From NCBI RefSeq assembly GCF_004664715.2, contig NC_051083.1, positions 121,586,971 to 121,650,970 on the forward strand: 64,000 nt of DNA. Reading direction: 5' to 3'. The position numbers and the translations under genes are program-made. Under the pieces are notes generated by a model. The model was not told the origin of the DNA. It saw only the letters and a program-made list of their open reading frames with translations, and made no database searches. This DNA is from Peromyscus leucopus. Its lineage: Eukaryota; Chordata; Mammalia; Rodentia; Cricetidae. Positions 33,587 through 44,223 of this stretch are shown one piece after another (position 1 is the first letter of the stretch; every line of letters begins with the position of its first letter).

Positions 33587-33939
33587 TGTAGCTGAAGAAT
33601 TTCTCTCCAGCTCCCACCAAGTCCTGCCAGTCCCAGAACCCACTTATAAAATAAACACACAGACACTTATATTATTTAAACTGCTTGGCCATTAGCTCAG
33701 GCCTACCATTGTCTACCTCTTACTCTTATACTAAGTCCATTTCTGTTAATCTATATGTCTCCACATGTTCTGTGGCTTTACCTGTTGCCTCTACATGATG
33801 CTCCCTGAACAGCAGCTGGTATCTCCTCCCCTCTGCCTTCCCCTCCTTTTTCTCTCTCCTCTCTGCTAGTCCTGCCTATACTTCCTGTGTGGCTATTGGT
33901 CAATCAGTGTTTTATTTATACAGAGCGATATCCACAGCA
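33587..33939 (-). mobile_element. mys-related 5' LTR
   Basis: Next to the primer-binding site, hence the 5' LTR of the minus-strand element. Confidence 0.9.
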
Positions 33940-34084
33940 ACCATTGCTCTCAGTTGTACTACAGAACTGGTCAGTTAGGTCCTATTGCTAAGGACAACAC
34001 AGATGAGACTAGAGCATGAAGAGGTCAAGCTGGTATTCAACTACAACTTTCACCCCTAGTGCATAGTGCTGAAACATGGTGTCT

Positions 34085-34697
34085 CATGAGAGAAGCTCCT
34101 TCTTGCAGTTGGCAGTAATTAACACAGAGAACCACAATGGGCCACAATGCAAGCAGCAAGACACTGCAGAATAATCAGCCCTAAATGGAATATCTTTAGC
34201 AACCCTCTCACCCCAAATCTCAGAGATCCTTGTCAAAGAGAGGATGGAAAGATTGTAAGAGCCAGAAACTAGATAACTCCAAGGAAGCAGTGCTTTCCAG
34301 ATACAATGGGGCTGCATGTATGAACTCATAGGGATTGTGACAGTGTGCAAAGGAACTGCACAGGCCCAAGCCATACATAATCTCAGCATGGAGAAGGGAG
34401 AACTGGGTGCATGTTCACATCCCTAGCTGGCAATCTAATGTCATTAGCTGCTAGAAGGCGAGTAAGTTTTCTTTAATGGTGTGACCCCTGGTAGGCTGAC
34501 CATACCTTAGAGCAGGTTCTATAAGCAAGAGTATTTGAGGAACTCAAACTGTACTAGAGGGATTTAAAAATCAGAAAAGGATGTCATGATTTTGGATGGG
34601 TATGGATGTGGGAGGGGGTCTGGGAGGACTGGGGGAAGGCGAATATAACAAAAATATCTTGTAAAACATTTGAAAGAATTAATAAAAAAACATTTTA
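34085..34697 (+). mobile_element. LINE-1 3' UTR and terminus
   Basis: Blocks of the rodent L1 3' UTR occur in order: AAAGATTGTAAGAGCCAG, GATAACTCCAAGGAAGCAGT, GTATGAACTCATAGGGATTG, TTTTCTTTAATGGTGTGACC, AGAGTATTTGAGGAACTC, GGGTCTGGGAGGACTGGGGG and an AATTAATAAAAAAACATTTT end. 5'-truncated; the ORF2 part is absent. Confidence 0.88.
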
Positions 34698-35930
34698 AAA
34701 GAGACACAAAAAGCAAGTTAGTTCCAGAAAATTGTTAAAGTTCAAAGATAAAAATCACATTGTCTAGCTTAAAAAATACACAATAAATACTATGTCAAAG
34801 AGACAATATGGATGGCAAATAACAATTTGAAAAAAGTTACTTAGCTATCGTGATTAATAATAATAATAATAATAATAATAGTAATAATAAAAGAACCATG
34901 GTAAGATAGCACTTAAAACCTATCAAGACAGCTAAAATACATGATAGCAAAGCAGACATGGTTATAAGAGGGCATCAGAGTAGAGTCCTGAGGCATGGGA
35001 ATTATGCTGTGCCTTATCAATGGAGTAGCACATAAAATGATGAAACTTTACAGAAATGAATACACATACTCACAGGCAAGTGCAGGTGGTGCTTAGAACT
35101 CTAGGCAGAATTGATGTTTTTCTATAAGTGTCAATATCCAAACTGTATTGTGTAATTGTGGACTATTATAATTGAGGGAATCTAGGAACGTTGTGCAATG
35201 TGTCTCTGGGTACTGTTTCTGATAATTATCTTACTAGCAACTGCAATTTAAAAGGATACTTGTCATTCAACTAAAATGAAGTAAAAGCTTCCATGTAAGC
35301 TTCATGTTCCTATATAGCTACCCTCATCACCTTTTAAAGTTTCCTAACACAGCCAAACCACTTAGAAATTCTTCTGTCTTTCCCATCTCAATTTTATCAT
35401 CATTTATTCAGTCCTCAAACTTGCAAACTTCAACAAGGAACTTCTTATCCATATATCCAATGTTGAACTTACTACCTTTAGTTTACTTTGGGAAATTTTT
35501 CTTTCCTATGTCACATGGCATTCTTTAATTCCATGTTTGGGTCCTTATTACTCTACTTGTCTACTTTTCCTACTTCCTACCACAACATCATTTTAGCAAT
35601 TGTCCCATGTCATCTGACCTTATCTATCCATTCAGAACTTAGAGTTGATAATGCTGGGTATTCATTTTTTCCAAACAAGTATAACTTACCAGCTTCTTTA
35701 GCCCTCCATTACATTGACAGGATCCATTTTAAAGTCATGGCCAGAGATATTAAAGTTATTAGTGAATATTCATTATGCAAAATCATGGCTTTTTTACTAT
35801 GATACTTTTGTACATTTATTTTGATACTTTTGTACATGCATAGTACTGTGTATTGCTCAAATTTACTCCACCCATTATTCTTTCTTGTTCTTCCTTGTGT
35901 TTATCATTCTCCTCTCACATGTATCCCCCT
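34698..35930. other. Unassigned A+T-rich sequence
   Basis: Apart from an (AAT)n array nothing is recognised. The plus-strand frame at 35488-35802 (104 codons) has no domain. Confidence 0.4.
34854..34888. repeat. (AAT)n microsatellite
   Basis: About 11 AAT units with one GT interruption. Confidence 0.95.
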
Positions 35931-35934
35931 TCTT

Positions 35935-36420
35935 TTATGCCATGAAACATAAATATAAGTGCACATATACATATATATATTTATCTCTAGAGTTCATGTG
36001 TGAGTAAACACATATTTGTCATTCTGAGTCTGACTTCTTTTGCTTAACTCAGTTCTATCATTTTTTTACTGCAAATAGAATAAATTTACCCTTCTTTATG
36101 GCCAACTAAAATCCCACTGCATATCCCATTTTCTCTGTGCATTCACCTGTGCATGGGCATCTAGTCTGGTCCCATATCTTGACTATTGTAAACCATGCTT
36201 GAATAAGTATGTAAGCACAAATATCTCTGTGGTGTGATGAAACAGACTCCTTCAGGTATGTATCCACAAGTGGTAGAGCTGCAAATTTTATAATTTATAG
36301 CCTTTTTTTTTAAAAAAAAGGACTTTCATACTGATTTCCATAGTGTATGCACCAGTTTACACCCCCACTAGCAGTGAATAAAGGTTCTTTGTCTCCAACA
36401 TCTTCACCATCCCTTTTTTT
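35935..36420 (-). mobile_element. Ancient LINE-1 ORF2 3' fragment
   Basis: The reverse complement carries late ORF2 blocks in order: AAGGACTTTCATACTGATTT, TAGTGTATGCACCAGTTTAC, CCCCCACTAGCAGTGAATAA. To the left are GTGCATGGGCATCTAGTC and TTGACTATTGTAAACCATGC. Many indels. Confidence 0.75.
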
Positions 36421-37360
36421 CTTGATGATAATAGTAAATTTTAAATGAGCCTTCTATTATCTCTGAACTTCCCACCAATATGACTTCATTATTCACCTTG
36501 ACACTAAAAGTCTTGTATATTTACAAACCTAATAACCCACCCAACAATCAAACATCCACTCACAGATGATGTCTTTGTTTTAATGGATTAAGAAATAACA
36601 CTGTGGTAAAATGTCACTAAATCTTTGCTTACCCTTTCCTTTCCTCCATATGCAGTGCATTCCATCCAGCTTTCTCAAGCATCCCTTGTTCTTGCATCTT
36701 ATGTCATTTTCTTCTCCGTAGAACCATCCTCAACCACAAATCAGCATGGCCAACATACAAACAATCTTGTGCCACCTCTTTTCCATTTGCTACCCTTCCT
36801 TTGCACCCTCTTTCACAGCAACATTTTTTATTAGCCAGTAGTCATTATTTTCGTTCTTCCTGTTTATAAACTGAACTCACTCTGGTCTAGTTTCTGTCTT
36901 CAGCTCTCTAGAGATACATATGTTGTCAAAATCATTAACAATCCTCACACAGCCAAAAATTAGGTACTTATTTTTCTAAACTTCATTTCCTTGAAGTCAC
37001 AGTAGAACATAGTATGAACAAATACCCCATCTTGGATAAGATTCACTGTTTCCTCATTTTTTTACAACAGTCTACATACTTACATCTATTTCTATCTCCA
37101 TGGCTTTTTTTTGTTTCTGTGTTTTCCAGAATCCCTTTCTTTTCATCCTATATAACCTTATTCAAGCCAACAGTTTCAAATACTATGCATGTTGTATCTC
37201 AAGTTCACTTCCACTTATGGTTTCTATTGACTACCTGAAATCTCTACATTGATGGCTAATAAGCAGTTCAAACACAATATAAACCACCCAATAAAATTCC
37301 TCACCATTTCCCATTTGCTCCTATAAAAAGCAAGTATTATTTGTAGGGAATGAAAAGGCC
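36421..37360. other. Unassigned sequence
   Basis: No repeat or gene recognised. Confidence 0.4.
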
Positions 37361-37362
37361 CC

Positions 37363-37506
37363 TGGATCTGTGGACGGTGGTACACAATTTCAGCACTCAG
37401 AATGCAAGGCAAGAGGATCTTGTCAAGACTGAGACCACCCTGGTCTACACAGAAAGTTCCAGACTAGCTTGGACTATGTAGTAATACACTCTGTTTCAAA
37501 AGTAAA
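37363..37506 (+). mobile_element. B1 SINE, diverged
   Basis: GGACGGTGGTACACAATTTC, AGCACTCAGAATGCAAGGC and ACCACCCTGGTCTACACAG … CACTCTGTTTCAAAAG follow B1 along its length. Confidence 0.82.
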
Positions 37507-37648
37507 AACTAAACAGAACACAGTTGCTCTCTCCAAAGTATGAGTCACTCAGCCTTTCACTTCAGGGCTTTCCCTGAGGGTTTAATTTCCAGATTTCTTT
37601 AATCTACAGTACTTGCTTCAGCCAGGATTGAAAAAAAATGTACCTCTA

Positions 37649-38094
37649 TATGGTGATTATTTTTATACTGAAATGTGATTTTATTTGTATGTTAATAAAT
37701 AAAGTTGCCTGGGGTCAGAGCTAATAGCAAGCCATAGCAGAAGTCGGGGGTGGTGGTGCATGCCTTTAATCCCAGCACTTGGTAGGCAGAGCTAGGCAGA
37801 TCTCTGTGTGTTCAAGGATACAGCCAGCATTGGAGACACACACCTTTAATCTCAATACCAATCATAGAAGACCTGGAGGTCTGTACAGACAGGCAGTAAT
37901 GAGGTGGTCATGTGGTTGGGATTACAACCAATGAGAAGGCAGAACAGAAAGTCTATATAAAGACAAACACATAGGAAGTAGCTCTCTCTTGGCTGAAGAG
38001 GATCGCTGAAGCAGGGCTCTTAGCTCTGACCTCTTGGGCTTTTATCCTTACATTGGCTATGTGTTTCTTATTTGATAAGACAGTTACTTCTACA
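37649..38094 (+). mobile_element. B1-carrying ERV solo LTR, copy B
   Basis: A 446-bp LTR-like unit flanked by perfect 6-bp repeats CCTCTA (37643-37648, 38095-38100). It starts TATGGTGATTATT (the usual TG is mutated) and ends TTCTACA. An AATAAATAAAG lies near the start. A sense-oriented B1 body follows (about 37741-37830), then a second TTTAATCTCAA box. CCAAT (about 37928-37932) and TATATAA (about 37954-37960) look like the promoter. Known for the class: a 6-bp duplication points to ERV2/ERVK-type integration. The family name was not established. Confidence 0.85.
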
Positions 38095-38100
38095 CCTCTA

Positions 38101-38780
38101 AGACTTTGCTGAGATTCTGCAACCTATCACTGCTTTTGACCTCTTGATGTTTTACACCTATCCAAAGCCAAACATCACTGACCACCAAGGCCAGGGAACA
38201 GCACTGGCCAAATAGGACACATCTGAAATCTTTCAGGGATTCAGTCCAGTTAAATATATCTCTGAGGAGCTATGTGAACTTGTGCAAGCCATATAACTCC
38301 TCCATTAATATGGCCAAAACAGCCCTTATTAACACTAACATTCCACAATCTACTTCTAGTTTTCAACTGCAAAACGTAAGTTTTACAGGCACCACATCAA
38401 AGACAGGAAATACAATAGTTAATTTTCTTTTCTTCCCTGAAAAGTCTGTCTAGTTAACCAATGCTTTCATCTGTCTTCTGAGAAACCTTAAGCTTCCAAA
38501 TGAAACTGCCAATATCAGCCCACTTATAGTTTACAATTGTAACCATTTTAGAATCGTTTCTCTACCATGGTGATTCGTGCCTGCCGTTTCAAAGGAGAAG
38601 ATTTCTCCTCATTATCTACACCATGAAAATGTTTGAAAAGAAATGAAATGAGGAATGATTAATTGATATTAGAATTAGTCCTTAAACAGCCAGATGGGGC
38701 TGTGGAAATTTCATGGAAGCATTGGCTTTGGTGGCCCAGATCTTGTACAGAGAAAGGATGCAGTTTCACAAAACAAGATG
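38101..38780. other. Unassigned sequence
   Basis: No repeat or gene recognised. Confidence 0.4.
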
Positions 38781-38784
38781 CTGA

Positions 38785-38905
38785 GCATCTTAGTCTGTTA
38801 GGACTGCTAAGACAGCTTAGCATAGGTTGGGTGGCTCAAGCAATAGACATTAATTTTTCACAGTCTACATGCCAGAAGTTCAAGACCAGGGTGCTCGCAT
38901 GCTCA
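38785..38905 (-). mobile_element. MLT1-type LTR, 3' part, split by L1
   Basis: CATCTTAGTCTGTTAGGACT, TTGGGTGGCTCAAGCAATAG and TTTTTCACAGTCTACATGCC are the reversed 3' end of an MLT1 LTR. The rest of the LTR resumes at about 43186 after the L1. Confidence 0.75.
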
Positions 38906-40576
38906 AGTTCTTTCAAGTTGCAGAAAGCCAACCGTATTTATATATTTTCACAGGGTACAAAAAGAACCAGCTGAGAGACTGCCCATGGACCTGCTCCACT
39001 ATCTCTGTTTCCTCAGAAGCAGACCTCAGGGTCACCTCTAACACTGCAACAGAACTTCAGCTGCTGTCTCCCCAGTGCATGTCTCCTGTGGATCCCATAG
39101 ATCAACCAACCCTTCCTGGCCTCCCCTTCTTCCAATACCAGCAATCACTCCCCTGTGAACACACTGAACAGGCAAGTGAAACAGGAAACACACTGTCAAC
39201 ACACTCTTCAAAAATCCAGAAAGGAAACAGAAACCAAGGGACAAAACATCCACCCAATAAAGACAAACCTAGAAATCATCACCTAGACCTATAATCATCC
39301 CAAACCCAGATGCGTAGACACCAGCATAAGAACACAATAACAGCCAGAGAAATATGAATCCACCAGAACACGGCTGTCTTACCACAGCAGACTGAATATT
39401 CTAACACAGCTGAAGCATAAGAAAAAGGCCTTAAAATCAACTATATAAAAATTATAGAGTTCCTTAAAGAGGAAATGAATAAATTCCTTAAAGAAATCAA
39501 GGAAAACACAAGCAAACAATTGGAGGAAATGAATAAATCCCTCAAACAAAGCCAAGAAAAAAAAAAAAAAAAACATTGAAGAAAAGGAAGAAATCTGCTC
39601 AAGACCTGAAGAAACAAATTGGAGATATCAGAAGATAGAAAGATCTCCCATGATCATGGATTGGTAGGATTAATATAGTAAAAATGGACATTCTACCCAA
39701 AACAATCTACAGATTCAACACAATACCTATCAAAATTCCAACACAATTCTTTACAGACTTTGAAAGGACAATTCTCAACTTCATATGGATATACAAAAAA
39801 CCCAAGATAGCTAAAACAACCCTGAACAATAAAAGAACTGCTGGAGGTATCACCACCTCAGATTTCAAGTTGTACTACAGAGCTAAACTAATAAAAATTG
39901 TATGGTATTGGCACAAATACAGACATGTTGATCAACAGAATTGAACTGAAGATCCAGACATAAATACACACACTTATGGACCCCTGATTTTTTTTTTATA
40001 AGAAGCCAGAAATACATATTAGAAAAAAGAAAGCATCTTCAAAAAATGGTGCTGGTCAAACTAGATGTATGTATACAGAAGAATGCAAAAGATCCATATC
40101 TATCACCCTGTACAAAACTAAAGTCCAAATGGAAAGATCTCAACATATCAGACACTGAATCTGATAGAAGAAAAAGTAGGAAATAGCCTTGAATGCATTG
40201 GCACTGAAGACAACTTTTTGAAGAGAACACTGATAGGGCAGGCATTTAAGAACAATTAATAAAGGAGACCTCAGGAAACTGAAAAGTTCTGTAAGGTAAA
40301 GGACACAGTCAATAGGACAAAATGGCAGCCTCCAGAATGGGAGAAGACTTACCAACTCCACATCCAATATAGGTCTAATATTCAAAATATATAAAAAACT
40401 CAAACAAATAGATATAAAAAAATCATTAAAAATGAGGTACAGATCTACACAGAGAATTCTCAATAGAGGAATCTCAAATGGCTGAGAAACACTTGAAGAA
40501 ATGTTCAACATCCTTGGCCAGCAGGGAAATGCAAATCAAAACTACTTTGAGATTTCATCTTATACTTGTAAGAATA

Positions 40577-40804
40577 TAGTGGTTCTCAATATTTCTAATG
40601 GTGCAACTCTTTAATACAGTTCCTCATGTTGTGGTGAACCCCAGCCATAACATTATTTTTATTGCTATTTCATAATTATAATTATGCTACTATTATGAAT
40701 CACAATGTAAATATCTGATATGCAGGATATCTGATGTGTCACACCTGTGAAAGGGTTGTTTGAACCCCCAAAGAGTTCATGACCTATAGGTTGAGAACTA
40801 ACTG
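40577..40804 (+). mobile_element. URR1 DNA transposon (hAT-Charlie, non-autonomous)
   Basis: Termini are TAGTGGTTCTCAA and TTGAGAACTAACTG, imperfect inverted repeats of the hAT type. The interior (CAGTTCCTCATGTTGTGGTG, TATTTTTATTGCTATTTCAT, TATGAATCACAATGTAAATA, TGTGAAAGGGTTGTTTGA) matches rodent URR1. It interrupts L1 ORF2 between CTTATACTTGTAAGAA and AGGATCAATAAC, so it is younger than the L1. URR1 encodes nothing. Confidence 0.92.
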
Positions 40805-41217
40805 TTTTGATAGGATCAATAACACAAGTGACAGCCAGCTCATGCTGGTCAGGATGTGGAGTAACATTCCTCCATTGCTGGGAGTGGTGAAAACTTGTAT
40901 AGCCACTATGGAAATCAATATGATGGCCCCTCAGAAAACTGGGAATTGATCTACCTCAAGACCTGGCTATACTGCTCTTGGGCATATACCCAAAGGATGT
41001 TCCATCCTATGGCAAGAACCCTTGCTTGATTATGTCCATTGTGGCTTTATTCACAATAACTAGAAACTGGAAACAACTTAGATGCCCCTGAACTGAAGAA
41101 TGAATAAAGAAAATGCGGTACATTTACATAATTTAATATTACTCAGGTATTTTTAAAAAATGACATCATTAAATTTGCAGGCCAATGGATACAACTAGAA
41201 AAAGGGCATCCTGAGTG

Positions 41218-41659
41218 GGAGTAGTAGGACAGGCCCATAGGGTTGAGGAAATTGGCTCAGACCAGTAGCCAAGGCATGTACATAATGTACTCCTTAAGAC
41301 CCAACCTGGAGTCTGCCTGAGGGCCTAGCAACAGGAGTTGTCAGAGTTCCTAGTCAATGATGTCAGAGCTCCTGATTGTGCAGAATCTACCTGAAGGCCC
41401 AGCAACAATAGCTGCCAGAGTTCCTGATCATGCAGAGTCTGCCTGAGGAACTAGCAACAATCACTGTCAGAGTTCCTGATTGTGCCCAGCCAATGAGGGA
41501 TGACCACACAGACTGGGCCCTTGGTGGAGGGTATATAAGGCCTACCCTATTATTAAATAAAGGAGTTCATTATTTGTTTTCAATGGATTCCTGTTGTCTG
41601 AGTTGTTGATGTACTTTCTCACCCCTTCCCCTGAGGGAGCCATTAGAATCCAAGCAACA
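41218..41659 (+). mobile_element. ERV solo LTR inserted in L1
   Basis: A 442-bp block that interrupts L1 between CATCCTGAGTG and GTGAGGTAACC. Flanking AGTG (41214-41217, 41660-41663) restores the L1 sequence exactly when one copy is removed, so a 4-bp duplication. It has TATATAA (41532-41538) and AATAAA (41556-41561). It starts GG rather than TG and ends CAAGCAACA. U3 holds three related direct repeats (see separate entry). A 4-bp duplication and U3 repeats suit an ERV1/gamma-type LTR. Family not named. Confidence 0.8.
41309..41486 (+). repeat. U3 direct repeats in ERV LTR
   Basis: Three units begin GAGTCTGCCTGAGG or a close variant: 41309-41382 (74 bp), 41383-41434 (52 bp) and 41435-41486 (52 bp). 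Each ends TCAGAGTTCCTGATTGTGC or similar. The first has an extra 22 bp where TCAGAG…CCT is repeated. The arrangement resembles LTR enhancer repeats. Confidence 0.9.
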
Positions 41660-43185
41660 AGTGAGGTAACCAAGACCCACAAAGATAAATATGGTATGTA
41701 TTCAATTATAAGTGGATATTAGCTGTTAAGTAAATGATAATCAAGTTATAATCTACAGACCCAGAGAAGCTAGGTAAAAAGGAGGGCTTTTGGTGGGAGG
41801 TGGAAATAGCATAGATTTCTGTGAGCTTTCTAGGGGCAGGTGAGGATGGGAGCAGGAGGGATCAGGTATTGAGGAAGGATAGATGGAGAGAATTTGGAAA
41901 GATAAAGCTGGAATTTGGGGCCATTTGGTTGGGATGGTCAGTCTAGAAACCTAATGTAGTGGAAAGTTCGTGGAATTTGTGAGAGTGAACCTAATGAGGA
42001 CTCTTAGTAATGGAAGATATGGAGTCTGAACTGGCCATCTTTTGTAGCCAGGCAAGGTTTCTGGTGGTGGGAATGAGTTGCATTCAGTTGAGTTATTGGC
42101 CAAGGGAGTCTTATGGAGATCCTTAAACAACTCAGGCTTTTGCTAGGGCAGAGGTTCACTATCTGATACTTGATAGTGGGATCCCATTAATGAAGACAAC
42201 ATCCACACAGCTCATTGAACTTAGAGTGGTTGAGTTAGTGCCTACATGGAGCCTTCACTCCCACATTCTAATTTCTTTGGCACAGAAAGGTACTCTGCAG
42301 GCTATGGAAAGAGAAACCTGGACACCAATCAAGTCATAGAACCCTCAACCTGCCTGCAAGATGTGCTGAGGCAATGGTGGCACAGAACTTGTGAGAGTGT
42401 ATAACCAATGTCTGGTTTATCTTGAAGCCCCTGCCATGAGAGGGAGCCCATGTCCTAAACTACCTGGATAGCCAGGAACAGGAGACTGGATAGCCCAGAG
42501 ACATAGAAGAAAAGAAAATACAATTGCCCCCTCCACCCCCCCCAAAAAAATGAAATGATTCCTTTAGCAGTAAATGGGAACAGGTGCAGAGACCCAAAGC
42601 CAGACATTGTTGAGAAAGAGTCTAAATTGGAGGTCTCCATTGGGTCCCTCACCTTGGAGCTCAGGGAACCCCACAGAAGAGGAGGAGGGAAGATTTTAGG
42701 AGTCAGAAGGGATGTAGGGCGCCATAACAACATAGCCCACTGAATCAACTAAGAAGGGCTCACATGGTCTCACAGAGACTGAAGTGACAAGCATAGGGCC
42801 TGCATGGGTCTGCACCAGGTCTTCTGTGTATATGTTATGGCTGTTACCTTGATGTTTTTATGAAACTCCTAACAGTGGAAGTAGGGATTGTCTCTGACTC
42901 TTTTGCCTGCTCTTGGGACTCTTTTCCTCTTACTGGGTTGCCTCCTCCAGCCTCAGTATGAGGGCTTTTGCCTTGTATTATTGTATCTTGTTTTGTTGTG
43001 CTTGGTTGTTTTCTTTTGGAGGACTGCTCTTTTCTGAAAGGAAACAAAGGAGGAGTGGACCTGCAGGAGATGGGAGATGGAGGATTGAGGAGCTGAGAGG
43101 AGTGGAGGGAGAGGACACTAGTTGGGATGTATTGTATGAGAGAAGATTCTAGTTTCAATAAAAAAAGAAAAATTAAACAGGACCA

Positions 43186-43315
43186 GCTATATCTTAGGCT
43201 TCTTCTCATAAGGGTACTGCCGCATTATGAAACTTCCAAGCCCACACCAGCCCACTTTCAAATACAATCACATCTAGGCTGGGATTTCAAGATGTGATTT
43301 GTAGGGGTATGAAAC
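43186..43315 (-). mobile_element. MLT1-type LTR, 5' part, split by L1
   Basis: CTTCTCATAAGGGTACTGCC, ATTATGAAACTTCC, TTTCAAATACAATCACATCT and GGGATTTCAAGATGTGATTT are the reversed 5' half of MLT1. Together with 38785-38905 it frames the L1 as an insertion. Confidence 0.65.
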
Positions 43316-43606
43316 CGCTAAACCCATGGCTCTGGCAGGAAACCTGAATTACTTGATTAGTGACTAACTGAAGAAAAGGCTTCATGACCATAATGCCACT
43401 ATGCTCTGTTGTTCAATATATGTTATACATGGCCTTGGAGCTATTGCCACGATAGGTCCAGAACTTGAGAGGAAAAGATTTCTTTCTCCTCAAATTATAT
43501 TTTTGATGTTTGTCCATTTTATGACATTGTTCTCTGGCATTAGTAAAATCTCCACTAACATATAACACCATGGTTATCTCTCATCCTTTAAAATGTAGCC
43601 AAGGAA
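43316..43606. other. Unassigned sequence
   Basis: No repeat or gene recognised. Confidence 0.4.
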
Positions 43607-43764
43607 CTGACAAGATGGCTCAGTGGGTAAAGGTGGATGCTGACAAGTTGGAAGATCAGAGTTCAATCAACAGCATCCACGTGGTAAGGAGAACTGACTC
43701 CTACAGGTTGTTCTTTGGCTTCCACATGCAAGCCATTGCATGCATACTAAATGAATAAATGTGA
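43607..43764 (+). mobile_element. B4-type SINE
   Basis: GGAACTGACAAGATGGCTCA, GTGGGTAAAGGTGGATGCTG, AAGATCAGAGTTCAATCAAC and TGTTCTTTGGCTTCCACATG match the B4-group SINE, with an AATGAATAAATG tail. Confidence 0.82.
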
Positions 43765-43870
43765 TAAAATTAGAAAACATAAATGTAGCTAAGGTATTTC
43801 TTCTGGTAAGCCACCTCTGACTCTGCCAGCGACTCTCTTCAAATAAGCTGTGGGCTACCACAATAAAATA

Positions 43871-44223
43871 ATCAGTTTACCTATGAAAGTCGACGAGGCA
43901 GGCAGAACTGCTGCACATTTCAGATAAGCTAGAGCATGTGCTATAGTTCTCCCAAAATGACTAGACATCCCACAAAAATATCCAAGAGGGGGACCTTGAG
44001 GCCAGCAATGGCCAGCAGATTCCAGAGCCTATCAGAAAGCACCAACTTAGAAATGAGCACTAAGGCAGACCTTTCCCCAGGATGGGGTGGAGGGTATATA
44101 AGGATTACCCTTTCCTAAAAATAAATGAGCTTGCTTGCAACCTCCCTGAGTCTGTGTTGTTGCCTGCACATCTCCTTATCCCTGCCCCCAGGGCCTAGAA
44201 ACCTCACTACGCAAACAGCAACA
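43871..44223 (+). mobile_element. Second TATA-bearing ERV LTR
   Basis: The promoter GGAGGGTATATAAGGATTACCC (TATA at 44095) is nearly identical to that of the LTR at 41218-41659. An AATAAA (44120-44125) stands a similar distance beyond it, and both end AGCAACA. The U3 parts are otherwise not alike, and the 5' edge and target duplication were not resolved. Probably a related LTR subfamily. Confidence 0.65.

Larger units (their letters stand above)
31900..33939 (-). mobile_element. mys-related LTR retrotransposon, complete but short, minus strand
   Basis: LTRs at 31900-32250 (351 bp) and 33587-33939 (353 bp) are TG…CA and enclose 1336 bp. Perfect 6-bp duplications ACCATT flank it (31894-31899, 33940-33945). 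The internal part is colinear with the copy at 7538-10368 from the purine tract to about 33570. It then jumps straight to the primer site, lacking about 900 bp that the other copy has (about 9108-10008). The LTRs differ at about 21 sites plus one 2-bp indel (near 6%), so it is far older. No coding capacity is seen. Confidence 0.92.
38906..43175 (+). mobile_element. LINE-1, internally deleted, with 5' and 3' ends
   Basis: Left part: 5' UTR/ORF1 junction sequence (AAGGAAACAGAAACCAAGGG, CCCAGATGCGTAGACACCAG), then ORF1 start-like ATGAATCCACCAGAACACGG at about 39353 and part of the ORF1 coiled-coil region to about 39635. It then jumps to late ORF2 (TGGATTGGTAGGATTAATAT at about 39656) and runs through the ORF2 end and 3' UTR to an A-rich end near 43175. 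Most of ORF1 and about the first two thirds of ORF2 are missing. URR1 (40577-40804) and an ERV LTR (41218-41659) are inserted in it. Frames are broken throughout. Confidence 0.87.

Noticed and set aside
35806..35842. Tandem GATACTTTTGTACAT repeat
   Set aside because: Only two 15-base copies with no wider structure; likely chance or slippage.
38869..39294. 141-codon frame on the plus strand
   Set aside because: Lies across the MLT1/L1 junction and the L1 5' UTR, and has no similarity to a protein domain.
40140..40511. 123-codon frame on the minus strand
   Set aside because: It is antisense to LINE-1 ORF2 sequence, so a shadow of the L1.
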